Positions 26,784 through 36,078 are shown, counted from the stretch's first letter. The stretch: 64,000 nucleotides of DNA from an uncultured Bacteroidaceae bacterium (GCA_905236065.1 CAJONZ010000095.1:1-64000), one strand, 5' to 3'. Numbers and translations are program-made. The notes: a model not told the origin generated them from the letters alone.

Positions 26784-27490
26784 TCTTTTAAATAGTTTGG
26801 TTCAAAATATGCCACATCCTCAAACTCCTCGCGCAGGAACTTCCGCTCGGCCAGCGGCGACATGTATTTGGCCTCTAACCGCACGTTGTCAACGAAGTGT
26901 GCATTGGGATGCTGGATGACTTGCTTGCATTTCTCTGCGCCGTTGCCCAGAAAGTAGATGGGGTGGGCATCCAGTTCCTCGCGGAAAGCCTGCTCGTCGA
27001 TGACCTTTGCGCAGATGTCCGCCACGGGGCGGAGCGCACGGTTGTAGAGTGCCGTATAAACCTCCATGCGCCGTGCATCCAGCATCGGGCAGATGAGCGA
27101 GTCCTCCGGGATTTCGTCGTGCGTCAGCAAAAACGGCACACACTGTATCTCTAACGTGGGCAGGGCGATGAGCTTCAGTTCCCGTCCGTAGCAGATGCCC
27201 TTGGCCATGCTCACCCCGATGCGCAGTCCCGTGTAGCTTCCGGGGCCGGCGCTCACGGCCACGGCATCGAACGGGATGGCGTGGTTGTCGGTGAACGACA
27301 GGGCACCATCCACCAAGGTGCCCAAGGTGCCGGCGTGTCCGCTCAACGATTTCTTTCCCTTCTGTTCCTCGTCCGCTGCCTGTTCTTCCTCCAGTTCTTT
27401 GCTGTTTGCCGCATAGATGACGGCGGTGTCCTGGCTCACGGCCACGCTACAGCCCTCCGTCGCAGTCTCTATATGTAAAATACAAGCCAT
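26750..27490 (-). CDS. tsaB: tRNA N6-threonylcarbamoyladenosine biosynthesis protein TsaB
   Basis: 246 residues. 'ILHIETATEGCSVAVS' and 'VAVSAGPGSYTGLRIGVSMAKGIC' are the hallmarks of TsaB, the non-catalytic ASKHA-fold partner of TsaD in making t6A in tRNA. An acidic insertion of about 15 residues ('LEEEQAADEEQKGKK', near residue 32-47) is longer than usual. First gene of the long run ending at ispF; a strong promoter precedes it. Confidence 0.95.
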   Translation of the reverse strand: MACILHIETATEGCSVAVSQDTAVIYAANSKELEEEQAADEEQKGKKSLSGHAGTLGTLVDGALSFTDNHAIPFDAVAVSAGPGSYTGLRIGVSMAKGICYGRELKLIALPTLEIQCVPFLLTHDEIPEDSLICPMLDARRMEVYTALYNRALRPVADICAKVIDEQAFREELDAHPIYFLGNGAEKCKQVIQHPNAHFVDNVRLEAKYMSPLAERKFLREEFEDVAYFEPNYLKEWTTTHRDPSL

Positions 27491-27537
27491 TCCTTACTAA
27501 ATAATCTCCGTGCGTACATAATTATCTAAATTAGCTG

Positions 27538-27568
27538 CAAAGTTACTACAACTCCAACGACTGGCCAA
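27538..27568 (-). promoter_or_regulatory. promoter of the tsaB-to-ispF run
   Basis: Minus-strand TTG (27568-27566), 20-base spacer, TAACTTTG (27545-27538). Divergent from the yicC promoter within a 223-bp region. Confidence 0.75.
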
Positions 27569-27626
27569 CTTTTCTTCGTCAAAAAAAACTAAACGTCCCA
27601 TCTTTTCATTTTTCTTTGCCCTGCGC

Positions 27627-27657
27627 TTGGGTGTTTTTCGCATTTGTCGTACCTTTG
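27627..27657 (+). promoter_or_regulatory. yicC promoter
   Basis: TTG (27627-27629), 20-base spacer, TACCTTTG (27650-27657); the leader to the ATG at 27714 is about 50 bases and ends in an A-rich run. Confidence 0.75.
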
Positions 27658-27713
27658 CACCAGTTTTGTTTTTAAGGAAGGTTAAAAATTAGGATAAATA
27701 AAAAAAATTCCCT

Positions 27714-28607
27714 ATGATACAATCAATGACAGGCTACGGCAAGAGCGTAGCCGAGTTTAACGGTAAAAAGATTCATGCCGAAATCAAGTCGCTCAATTCA
27801 AAGGCATTAGACCTCTCCACCCGCATCGCACCCCTCTATCGTGAGAAGGAGATGGAAATCAGACAGATTATCCAGACGGCCCTGGAGCGTGGAAAGGTCG
27901 ATTTTTCCATCTGGATTGAAAAGGACGAATCTACCGTCTCGGCACCCGTCAACACCGCCTTGGTGAAGGAGTATTACCAGCAGTTGCTGGCCGTTTCCAA
28001 GGAGTTGGGACTCAACACGTCCGCCGAGGCCAACAGTGCCAGCGACTGGATGCGCGTCCTTGTACGGATGCCCGATGTCACCGTGCGCACCGAAGTGGAG
28101 GAACTCACTGAGGACGAGTGGGCTGTGGCCCGCGGGGTTGTCGAACAGGCCGTTCAGAACCTGGTGGATTTCCGCAAGCAGGAAGGTCGTGCGCTGACCA
28201 AGAAATTTTTGGAGAAAATCGACAACATTGCCTCCCTCTTGGCCAGCATCGAGCCTTACGAGCAGGGACGTACCGAGAAAATCCGCCAGCGCATCATCGA
28301 ATCGCTCGAACAGCACATCGGCTCTGACTACGACAAGAACCGCCTGGAGCAGGAGTTGATTTACTACGTGGAGAAACTTGACATCTCCGAGGAGAAGCAA
28401 CGCCTCAGCAACCACCTCCGCTATTTTGTTGAAACCATGAACGAAGGTCACGGACAGGGCAAGAAACTAGGCTTCATCGCCCAGGAAATGGGACGCGAAA
28501 TCAACACTACCGGCAGTAAGTCGAATCAAGCTGAGATGCAGAACATTGTCGTCAAGATGAAGGACGAATTGGAACAAATCAAGGAGCAGGTGCTCAACGT
28601 CATGTAA
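27714..28607 (+). CDS. yicC: YicC-family endoribonuclease
   Basis: 297 residues. Starts with the family signature 'MIQSMTGYGK' followed by 'AEIKSLNSKALDLSTRI'; the C-terminal half contains 'YDKNRLEQELIYYVEKLDISEE' and 'GKKLGFIAQEMGREINTTGSK'. YicC proteins have been shown to be RNases in E. coli. Placed 14 bp before gmk, the usual order in many phyla. Confidence 0.96.
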   Translation: MIQSMTGYGKSVAEFNGKKIHAEIKSLNSKALDLSTRIAPLYREKEMEIRQIIQTALERGKVDFSIWIEKDESTVSAPVNTALVKEYYQQLLAVSKELGLNTSAEANSASDWMRVLVRMPDVTVRTEVEELTEDEWAVARGVVEQAVQNLVDFRKQEGRALTKKFLEKIDNIASLLASIEPYEQGRTEKIRQRIIESLEQHIGSDYDKNRLEQELIYYVEKLDISEEKQRLSNHLRYFVETMNEGHGQGKKLGFIAQEMGREINTTGSKSNQAEMQNIVVKMKDELEQIKEQVLNVM

Positions 28608-28621
28608 ACACATTTTGGATT

Positions 28622-29191
28622 ATGGAAGGAAAACTGATTATTTGTGCCGCTCCCTCCGGCAGTGGCAAGACAACCATCGTAAAATACCTACGTGCCAATA
28701 AGGACTTGGACCTTGTCTTTTCCGTTTCCGCCACCACACGTGCGCCACGCCCTGGCGAGGAGGACGGAAAGGACTATTTTTTCATCACCGACGAGGCTTT
28801 TCGTGCCCACATCGCAGCCGGTGATTTCGTGGAGTACCAGGAAGTCTATCAAGGCAGTCTCTACGGCACGCTCAAGTCGCAGGTTGACAAACAGTTGGCT
28901 GAGGGTCAGAACATCATCTTCGACGTGGATGTGAAGGGCGCGGTCAACATCAAGAAACTCTACGGCAAGCGGGCGCTCTCCATCTTCATCCAGCCCCCTT
29001 CCATCGAGGAGTTGCGCCGCCGTCTTGAAGGCCGTGGAACCGACACGCAGGAGGTCATCGAGAACCGCCTTCAGAAGGCGCAGGAGGAACTGGACTATGC
29101 CGACCAGTTCGACGAAGTGATTATCAACGACAATCTTCAAGTGGCACAGGTCGAGGCGGAGTCCCTTGTTGAGGACTTCCTCGACGAATGA
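28622..29191 (+). CDS. gmk: guanylate kinase
   Basis: 189 residues. Phosphorylates GMP to GDP. P-loop 'APSGSGKTTIV' (Ala in place of the common Gly at the first position), GMP-binding 'VSATTRAPRPGEEDGKDYFF' and 'VEYQEVYQGSLYGT', lid region 'RLEGRGTDTQEVIENRL'. Directly follows yicC. Confidence 0.97.
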   Translation: MEGKLIICAAPSGSGKTTIVKYLRANKDLDLVFSVSATTRAPRPGEEDGKDYFFITDEAFRAHIAAGDFVEYQEVYQGSLYGTLKSQVDKQLAEGQNIIFDVDVKGAVNIKKLYGKRALSIFIQPPSIEELRRRLEGRGTDTQEVIENRLQKAQEELDYADQFDEVIINDNLQVAQVEAESLVEDFLDE

Positions 29192-29217
29192 TGGCCTGAC
29201 AATTTTCCTTGTATCTT

Positions 29218-29985
29218 ATGACAAAGGATGCTATCTGTGATGCCATAGCCCGGTATGGCACCATTCAGTTGTGTGCCGCCATGTTCGACATGGACGGTGT
29301 GCTTTTCGACTCGATGAAGAACCATGCCTACAGCTGGCACAAGACCATGCTCCATTTCGGCTTTCGCAACTTCCCCGTGGAGGAGGCTTACATGCACGAA
29401 GGGCGCACGGGGGCGGGCACCATCAACATTGTCTCCCAGCGTGAGCGTGGCCATGATGCCACGCCCGAGGAGGTGGAGCAGATTTACCGCTACAAGGCGG
29501 ATCTATTTAACCGTTGCCCCGTGGCTGAACCCATGCCCGGTGCCTACGACTTGCTCCTGAAAGTGAAGGCGTCGGGGGTGACCCCGATGGTCGTCACCGG
29601 CTCTGGGCAGAAGACCTTGTTAGGTCGTCTGAATACACACTTTCCTGGCGTGTTCCGTCCGGAGTTGATGGTCACGGCCTTCGACGTGAAGAAAGGCAAG
29701 CCTAACCCCGAACCGTACCTCATGGGAATGCAGAAGTTTGCGGCCTTCCAGGCGCAAAATGCCGCTGCTCCCTGTGTGGAGCCACTCACTCCCAACCATT
29801 TCATTGTCATTGAGAACGCACCCCTCGGCGTACAGGCCGCCGTCGCTGCAGGTGTCTTCACCATCGCCGTCAACACGGGCCCTCTGCCCGACGAGGCCCT
29901 TCTTTCGCAGGGCGCAAACCTCCTCTTCCCCTCCATGCAGTCCCTCTGCGACCACTGGGAACTGCTGCTTTCCTGTCTGTCGTGA
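29218..29985 (+). CDS. HAD-superfamily phosphatase (beta-phosphoglucomutase-like)
   Basis: 255 residues from ATG 29218; the ORF-track start at 29209 is a TTG. Motif I 'FDMDGVLFDSM' (nucleophile Asp), motif II Thr/Ser in 'MVVTGSGQ', motif III/IV 'KKGKPNPEPYLMGM' and 'IENAPLGVQAAVAAG'. A cap domain lies between motifs I and II. Substrate unknown; likely a sugar phosphate. 26 bp after gmk, probably the same transcript, though nadD is the gene more often seen there. Confidence 0.85.
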   Translation: MTKDAICDAIARYGTIQLCAAMFDMDGVLFDSMKNHAYSWHKTMLHFGFRNFPVEEAYMHEGRTGAGTINIVSQRERGHDATPEEVEQIYRYKADLFNRCPVAEPMPGAYDLLLKVKASGVTPMVVTGSGQKTLLGRLNTHFPGVFRPELMVTAFDVKKGKPNPEPYLMGMQKFAAFQAQNAAAPCVEPLTPNHFIVIENAPLGVQAAVAAGVFTIAVNTGPLPDEALLSQGANLLFPSMQSLCDHWELLLSCLS

Positions 29986-30025
29986 TAAAATGTTTTAAAT
30001 CCCCTCTTAAACTCTTTCAAAAATC

Positions 30026-30103
30026 ACGCAGAACTCTATCGGAGATGACGCAGAACTCTACAAAAGATGACGCAGAACTCTTTTCGTTTGTAGAGTTCTG
30101 CGT
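30026..30103 (-). repeat. 78-bp four-unit repeat element, copy B (orientation F-F-F-R)
   Basis: Units at 30026, 30048, 30070 and 30089; the first three read ACGCAGAACTCT..., the last is inverted. It is the reverse complement layout of copy A. Units 3 and 4 form a 12-bp perfect stem followed by CATTTTTC on the plus strand, so it could terminate the HAD transcript. A further decayed unit (GTTCAGCGT) follows at about 30117. Lies between two convergent genes. Confidence 0.9.
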
Positions 30104-30146
30104 CATTTTTCATGCTGTTCAGCGTCGTTTTTCAAACAGTGGGGCA

Positions 30147-32261
30147 TCAGAATTTGAAGCGTAGCATCAGCTGCAAATCCTCCTTGTGGTTGGCGGCAAT
30201 GAGTTCGGTGCCTGTGCCGATGCTGCTTTGGTTCAGGTAGTGCGTGTAGGCCAGCTTGCCCGTCAGGGTGAGGTTGCGCAGGGGAGTCCACTTCACGAGC
30301 AGAAGGCTTCGGAAACCGTGGTAGTAGTAGGCGGTGAGGCCGAACGAATAGGGCAGGGAAGGCTCGTAGGCATAGACGCGGTTGTTGTAATCGTCTGTGT
30401 TGAAATAGGTTACTCCGAGCGTGAAAGACAGTTTTTGCTGTAGGGGAGTCCAAAGGATGTTCTCGCTCACGGCGAATCCCTTTTGGGCGGGAACGGGGCC
30501 GAATTTGGTGAGGCAGAGGTTGAACTGTGTGCGGAATCCCCATCGTTCCGAAGGCTGGAAATGGTTTTGCAGTTTGAGGTTGTGACGGATGTCGTATTGC
30601 AGGGCGGTTGCCGTTTCAAGCGATTCGTCGTCAACGGAATAGCTGTAGTCGTAGTCCTTCTGCTTGGCCTTGGCCCGGTAGCAGAGCGTCCAAGTGTTGC
30701 TTTTGTTTGCGGTGTAGCTGGCCTGCAACATGCCGTCGATGCCGTAGGAACGGTCGCTGACCCCGGATTTCAGCCAGGGGAAATAGAGCAAATCCACGTA
30801 GGTATCGAAGGTGAAGCTGGGCAGTAGTTGGGACTTCCAGGCGAGGTAGATGCCGCCTTCGTTCTGGGGGCGGCTGTTCTCGCTGAATGAGCGTCCGTTG
30901 AGGCTGGTGAAGCGGGCGCTGTAGTAGCGGACGGAGAGCGTGAGGCGATGGTTGGCGGAGGCGGTGTATTGCAGGGTGTTCAGCGTGGCAAATCCCTGTT
31001 GGCGGCCCGTGCCGTCGGGCAGTCCCTGGGCGTGACTGAAAGCCGTCTCGCCCGTGAAGCGGAGGCGGTCGTAGCTGTAGCCGTAGGCCAGACTGTAGGT
31101 TTGGAAGTGTTGCCCTTGGGCGTTGTATTTTCTGTATAAGGTAGATGGCGTTGTCCATCCGGGAGCGAGCGGGACGGAAAGGCGGGTGAAGACCGCGGTG
31201 GCCGACAGTTGGAAGGCACCCACGTCCCAGTGGAGGTTCCCACCTAAGTTCAAGATGTTGAGGTTGTGGCGTTTGGAGTGTTCCAGCGGTGTGCGGTGCA
31301 GACCGTCGGTCTTGAGGGACGAGAGCCCGAAAGAGTCTGGACGGAAGGTGCCGTCGGCAGGGGTGTAGCCGCAGAACACGGAGGAGGTGACGTGGCGGTA
31401 TTGGTAGCGCAGGGCTGCGCCGGTCAGGTAGCCCGACTCCATCGTGGAGGAATGGCGACTGAAGCCCTGGTCCATTCGGCCCAGGCTGCCCGTCATCATG
31501 TCCTTGCCCATGCTCACGCCCGTATTGAGAACAAGGCCCAGGCCGAAGCTGGCGCGGTAGTTGCCGACGACGGCCTCTCGAATCTTGCTGTTACGGCCTA
31601 CGTTGATGTCTTTCAGCAGGATGTAGGCAGAGTAGTAGTCGATGCCCCGCTCGCCGGCATCTTTCTCAAATTGAAACCCAGCGAAGAGGTTTTTGTGGCA
31701 GTCCAGCGTGTAGCGGAGGTAGGTGTAGAAAGGGTCGCCCCGATAGGTCTGTTGGGACGAGTTCGTTGATCCATCGTCGTCAGAGTTCCGGAAGCCAGCT
31801 TTTCGGTAGAAGGGGATGTCGCCCCGCAACATGACTTCGTGGTGGCTGTTGCTCAACAGGTTGCGGGTGGATGAGGAAAATGGGTCGGCCACTTTCCCGG
31901 CATGGCAAAACAGTTGCAGGTAGTTCCTGTCCTGCTTGCTGAGACTGCCGACGAACATCAGCTCGCCAGTGCTTTGGATGGGCAGGTGGGTGTCCCGGTA
32001 GGCGATGATGTCGCGGATTTGGTCTTCGGCCAGAAAGGGGAGTTGCCGCAGGTCGTCCTCCGTCGCCTGATTGAGGTTGATGGGGTGGCGATGGATTTCC
32101 TCCAAAAGTTCGTAGAGGTATGTCTCGTCCTGCGTATCGTCTTCATCCTCAGTGAAGAACTGCTCGACGAAATCCGCCCATGTGAGGGGTGTCTGTGCCC
32201 GTACACTGAAGGAGCAAAGACACAGGAGCAGGAAGAGGAACTGTGAGCGGAGTGTGTTCAT
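30147..32261 (-). CDS. helix-hairpin-helix protein with predicted outer-membrane beta-barrel
   Basis: 704 residues with a signal peptide ('FLFLLLCLCSFSVRAQ'). Residues ~45-120 contain two HhH-like stretches ('HPINLNQATEDDLRQLPFL' and 'STGELMFVGSLSKQDRNYL') as in ComEA-type DNA-binding domains. From about 130 on the sequence alternates aromatic and polar residues and ends in 'LMLRFKF', as in an outer-membrane barrel. This architecture is a recurrent Bacteroidetes family; a role in DNA or other polymer handling at the envelope is only inference. Single gene with its own promoter. Confidence 0.75.
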   Translation of the reverse strand: MNTLRSQFLFLLLCLCSFSVRAQTPLTWADFVEQFFTEDEDDTQDETYLYELLEEIHRHPINLNQATEDDLRQLPFLAEDQIRDIIAYRDTHLPIQSTGELMFVGSLSKQDRNYLQLFCHAGKVADPFSSSTRNLLSNSHHEVMLRGDIPFYRKAGFRNSDDDGSTNSSQQTYRGDPFYTYLRYTLDCHKNLFAGFQFEKDAGERGIDYYSAYILLKDINVGRNSKIREAVVGNYRASFGLGLVLNTGVSMGKDMMTGSLGRMDQGFSRHSSTMESGYLTGAALRYQYRHVTSSVFCGYTPADGTFRPDSFGLSSLKTDGLHRTPLEHSKRHNLNILNLGGNLHWDVGAFQLSATAVFTRLSVPLAPGWTTPSTLYRKYNAQGQHFQTYSLAYGYSYDRLRFTGETAFSHAQGLPDGTGRQQGFATLNTLQYTASANHRLTLSVRYYSARFTSLNGRSFSENSRPQNEGGIYLAWKSQLLPSFTFDTYVDLLYFPWLKSGVSDRSYGIDGMLQASYTANKSNTWTLCYRAKAKQKDYDYSYSVDDESLETATALQYDIRHNLKLQNHFQPSERWGFRTQFNLCLTKFGPVPAQKGFAVSENILWTPLQQKLSFTLGVTYFNTDDYNNRVYAYEPSLPYSFGLTAYYYHGFRSLLLVKWTPLRNLTLTGKLAYTHYLNQSSIGTGTELIAANHKEDLQLMLRFKF

Positions 32262-32287
32262 GGGGATAGACCTGTTTGTCAGTGGTA

Positions 32288-32295
32288 CAAAGGTA
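32288..32295 (-). promoter_or_regulatory. -7 box of the HhH-barrel gene
   Basis: TACCTTTG on the minus strand, 26 bases before the ATG at 32261. Confidence 0.65.
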
Positions 32296-32531
32296 GAGAA
32301 TAAAGCCGAAACATGCAGAATTTCTGGCAGATTTTTTCAGTATCACGGCGAAAAAGTGAATTTTTGTATAACTAAAATGACTGGCCTGTCGGCCTCATAA
32401 TTAGAGGAATTTTTAATTTATTGGGCTATTTATCTCGCTGATTTGCGCGTTATGCCCGCCTTAAATGTGAAATTTTCTTAAAAAAGAGGTGCTTTCTTGT
32501 TAAAAGTGAGCCACGATTTGTTTTTTATTAT

Positions 32532-32539
32532 TAATTTTG
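32532..32539 (+). promoter_or_regulatory. possible -7 box of the collagen-like lipoprotein gene
   Basis: TAATTTTG, with a TTG at 32507-32509 (22-base spacing), gives a leader of about 115 bases to the ATG at 32657. The whole 32296-32656 region is AT-rich and contains no ORF of note; this is the best promoter candidate in it. Confidence 0.45.
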
Positions 32540-32656
32540 TCCCGATTTTTGTGTCGTGTACTATAACCTGTCGTCAGGTTTGAAAAATGTTGCGAAAACA
32601 AGAGAGAAAATAGTATTATCATAATTAATTATCAAAAACTTTCAAATTATTCAAAC

Positions 32657-35600
32657 ATGAAAAGAAAATTTACAAATTTGCTCGTCCTTGCGCTGGCGTT
32701 TACCAGCTTGGGCTTTGTAAGTTCATGTAAGGACACTGAGGAAGATAGTCTTGCTCAATTGAATCAGAGTGTGGCTGACCGATTTGCAGCACTGCAGACG
32801 CAGTACAATACTGCTGTAAGCAACTATGTGCAGAATTTGTTTGCTACAGGTGCTATGGATCAGGCTATTACCTCCGCTGTAATGAACGCTTTGGCCAGTG
32901 GCGGTATCGGCACACAGGGCCCTGCCGGTCCTGCCGGACACACTCCCGTTATTACGATTGACGCAACGACTGGCAACTGGTTTGTTGACGGTGTAGATAC
33001 AGGCGTAAAGGCTCAGGGTCCTCAGGGTGCTCAGGGTGCCCAGGGTCCTCAGGGTGCTCAGGGTCCTCAGGGAACAGCTACAGTTTCTGTTATTACCATC
33101 GGTGACAATGGCAACTGGTATATTGACGGTGTTGACACAGGCAAGCCTTCAAAAGGTGCAGATGGAAGTAATGGAGCAAATGGAAACGATGGAGCAGATG
33201 GAAACGATGGCCACTCTCCTGTTATTACCATCGGCAGCAATGGCAACTGGGTCATCGATGGAGTTGACACAGGTAAATCTTCATTAGGTAATATTGCAAC
33301 CGTTGTTTCTATTGATCCTGTGACTGGTAATTGGCTTCTGAATGGTGTTGACACAGGCCAGACTTCAAGAGGTGAAAGAGGTGAGACGGGTGCCAACGGT
33401 GCCAACGGTCTGACTCCTCATATTGGTGACAATGGCAACTGGTATCTTGGTGACAATGACCTTGGCGTGAAGGCTGCCGGAACTGATGGTGCAGCTGGTG
33501 CAACTGGTGCAGCTGGTGCAGATGGTGTAACTCCTCACATTGGTGACAACGGCAACTGGTATATCGGCACAACTGACACGGGCGTGAAGGCTGCAGGAAC
33601 TGATGGCGCAGCTGGTGCAGATGGCGCAGATGGCGCAGATGGCGCAGATGGCGCAGATGGTGTAACTCCTCACATTGGTGACAACGGTAACTGGTACATC
33701 GGCACAACTGACACGGGCGTGAAGGCTGCCGGTACTGATGGTGCTGCTGGTAAGGATGGTGTTGTTGACTCTGCCCTCGTTGCTCGTTATGTCGATGCTT
33801 ACATCCAACTCGAAAAGTGGGCAGAGCTGATGAGCCAGCTTCCATTCGTTACAGAGGATTCTCTTGATGCCAAGATTGCTCAGATTGAGCAGTGCAAGTG
33901 TGACTACGATAAGATCATGGACGAAATCGGCAAGCTCAAGACTTCTCTTGCCAACCTGATTACAGGTGTAATCGTTCAGGGTACTTACAATCCGATGTAT
34001 GGTACATTCGCTCTGCCAGTAGGCGTGAACTCAAATGTTCTCGTTGCTTACTATGGCAACTACAACGGCTCTGCTCCACTTGGATTCCCGACAGACGACG
34101 CTACACATTATTTATTTAAGAGCCAAGTACTCACCGACGCTGACTGGAACATGATTGGCAACGACACCTACGAGCAGTTCGTGATTCGTGGTGGTGAGAC
34201 CATGATTAGCGAGGCTCCGGACAATGCCGGTACTATCTATGTAACCGTGAACCCGAATACGGTTGACTTCTCTGGTGAGAAACTGACCCTCGTGAACAGC
34301 CAGGACGAAGAGTCTGGTGTTAAGCTCAGTGCCCTCAAGGCTTCTGACAAGGTGCTGACCTTCGGCTACACCAAGGCTACCAACAATGGTTTCTATGAGG
34401 CAAACGCTCACCTGGATGCAGCTGACGTTCCTAAGGTGAAGATTAATATCGAGCCAGGTCTGAAGACTGCCATCAAGGAAGCTTTCAGCGCAACCAAGGG
34501 TGTTGTTAGCACAGCATACAACCGGAAGGGTCGTGAAGCCCTCAAAGACACTATCGTAGGAAGTGTTCCAAAGCTTGTCACGTTGGCTGCTAAGCTCTAC
34601 AGCCAGTTCAATGGCATTCTGCCTGCTGAGGCTGTAAAGGCTTCTTATGTGGACGGTGAGGGTGCAACCCACAGCGTATATTCTAACTACGGCGTTGCCG
34701 CTACCGCTATCAAGCCACTCAGCTTCGCATTCGGTAAGGACTTCGACTATAAGACTGTTCCGGGCTATGAGAAGGCTATCAAGTTGGTTGACAAGATAGA
34801 CAAGAAGCTGAAGGATGAGGTTCATGTTGTCTTCAAGGAAGTGAATGGTCAGCCTATCGTAAAGGATATCCAGTCTCTGAAGATTCACGCTATCGAGATG
34901 AAGGATTTGAGCCCTGAACTGAAGGCTAAGTTCTCTGTTGCTATCGATACAATCATCAAGATTGAGGGTCTGGAGTACCATCTTGATTTGAACGAGACGG
35001 TAAATGTTCCTGTGAAGTTCACTCAGGACGTAACGATTCCTATCAATATTGACAAGGATATAGAGGTTGACCTCTCTCAGGCTAATATCAGTACTCCGAC
35101 CGTTGTCATCACTACCAGCCTGACAACAGGTGAGGGTGAAGCTGTATTGGTTGTTCCTGTAACTGACAATTTTGGTACTACCATCGGTAACGCAAAAGTT
35201 CCATTGGATGATGTTAATGTGGAGGCTAATGCAGAAGTCGGTGAAATCACAGTTGACGGTACCGTTGTAGCACACATTGAAATGAGCGAGAATCAAACGG
35301 TTAGCATCACTGTTGACCAGACTGTTCCTGCAACCATTAAGATGGACAAGTGGCTCTACTTTGGTGACAATGGTACATCCACGAAGAGCCTTCACCTTTG
35401 GGTAACCAAGGACTTCTCTGATGCCGTTGACGAGCTTTGGGATGTTGTGAAGGAGCAGATTGAAGGCGTAAACGACATGTTGGATCAAATGAACAAGCTT
35501 GTCGATGACGCAAACGACCTGATTGATAAGTTTAACGAATACGAGCAGCGTATCGACGACCGTATCGACGACTATGCAAACCGTCTGAAGAATTACATCG

Positions 35601-36040
35601 ACAAGGTGAACTCTCTTGCTGTAAGAGGCATCAACTCACTGAACAACTACATCCAGCCAGTGATGATTGTAAATGCTGATAAGTTGAGACTGGTAAGCAT
35701 GATCAAGTCACAGGCAACCTTCGTGAAGGATAACGCTGTTACCCTGCACCCGACTACTTACACAGCTGAGATTATCACTCCGTGTCTGAAGAAGCACTTG
35801 GCCGTAACCAATGTTTACAAGACTGGTACTGAACTCAGTGCAAAGGGTGGCGACGCTACCTGTCTGAGCGCATTGAGAGCTGCAAACCAGGGCGAGAACA
35901 TGAACAAGGTTCTGAACGGCGGTCTCAAGACCAAGGTGACTCTGTCTGGTCTGAAGGAAGGCTATACTTACGAGATAGCTTACTCTGCACTTGACTACTC
36001 TGGAAACATCGTAACACGCAGATACTTCATCTCTCACTAA
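32657..36040 (+). CDS. large surface lipoprotein with collagen-like and NGNW repeats (PL29 N-terminal-like)
   Basis: 1127 residues. Lipoprotein signal with Cys24 in 'FVSSCKDTEED'; the acidic residues after Cys resemble the Bacteroidetes surface-export signal. Residues ~95-375 alternate between a strand-rich repeat, 'VITIGDNGNWYIDGVDTG' and variants (7 copies), and Gly-X-Y stretches such as 'GPQGAQGAQGPQGAQGPQG' and 'GADGADGADGADGADG'. This layout matches NCBI's 'PL29 family lyase N-terminal domain' proteins as I recall them, but no lyase domain is evident. The C-terminal ~750 residues are beta-rich with a helical, coiled-coil-like stretch near 930-1000 ('MLDQMNKLVDDANDLIDKFNEYE' is its core). 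Function unknown; adhesion or stalk-like surface display is plausible. Confidence 0.75.
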   Translation: MKRKFTNLLVLALAFTSLGFVSSCKDTEEDSLAQLNQSVADRFAALQTQYNTAVSNYVQNLFATGAMDQAITSAVMNALASGGIGTQGPAGPAGHTPVITIDATTGNWFVDGVDTGVKAQGPQGAQGAQGPQGAQGPQGTATVSVITIGDNGNWYIDGVDTGKPSKGADGSNGANGNDGADGNDGHSPVITIGSNGNWVIDGVDTGKSSLGNIATVVSIDPVTGNWLLNGVDTGQTSRGERGETGANGANGLTPHIGDNGNWYLGDNDLGVKAAGTDGAAGATGAAGADGVTPHIGDNGNWYIGTTDTGVKAAGTDGAAGADGADGADGADGADGVTPHIGDNGNWYIGTTDTGVKAAGTDGAAGKDGVVDSALVARYVDAYIQLEKWAELMSQLPFVTEDSLDAKIAQIEQCKCDYDKIMDEIGKLKTSLANLITGVIVQGTYNPMYGTFALPVGVNSNVLVAYYGNYNGSAPLGFPTDDATHYLFKSQVLTDADWNMIGNDTYEQFVIRGGETMISEAPDNAGTIYVTVNPNTVDFSGEKLTLVNSQDEESGVKLSALKASDKVLTFGYTKATNNGFYEANAHLDAADVPKVKINIEPGLKTAIKEAFSATKGVVSTAYNRKGREALKDTIVGSVPKLVTLAAKLYSQFNGILPAEAVKASYVDGEGATHSVYSNYGVAATAIKPLSFAFGKDFDYKTVPGYEKAIKLVDKIDKKLKDEVHVVFKEVNGQPIVKDIQSLKIHAIEMKDLSPELKAKFSVAIDTIIKIEGLEYHLDLNETVNVPVKFTQDVTIPINIDKDIEVDLSQANISTPTVVITTSLTTGEGEAVLVVPVTDNFGTTIGNAKVPLDDVNVEANAEVGEITVDGTVVAHIEMSENQTVSITVDQTVPATIKMDKWLYFGDNGTSTKSLHLWVTKDFSDAVDELWDVVKEQIEGVNDMLDQMNKLVDDANDLIDKFNEYEQRIDDRIDDYANRLKNYIDKVNSLAVRGINSLNNYIQPVMIVNADKLRLVSMIKSQATFVKDNAVTLHPTTYTAEIITPCLKKHLAVTNVYKTGTELSAKGGDATCLSALRAANQGENMNKVLNGGLKTKVTLSGLKEGYTYEIAYSALDYSGNIVTRRYFISH
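33413..33765 (+). repeat. in-gene tandem repeats (about 120-150 bp units plus 9-bp GCAGATGGC runs)
   Basis: Three successive near-identical blocks start 'CTCCTCAYATTGGTGACAA' at about 33414, 33531 and 33666. The second block contains five consecutive GCAGATGG(C/T) 9-mers (~33616-33660), coding GAD repeats. In-frame slippage would change protein length without a frameshift. Confidence 0.8.
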
Positions 36041-36078
36041 TTCCAGAGAACCCAGCGATCTTTTAAATAATTAATAAG

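Noticed and set aside
33000-33760. Reading the collagen-like DNA repeats as a CRISPR or intergenic satellite
   Set aside because: They are in frame within one large ORF and encode regular Gly-X-Y and NGNW repeats.
34112-35488. 458-codon minus-strand ORF inside the collagen-like lipoprotein gene
   Set aside because: Antisense shadow of a repetitive, strongly biased coding sequence; no recognisable motifs.
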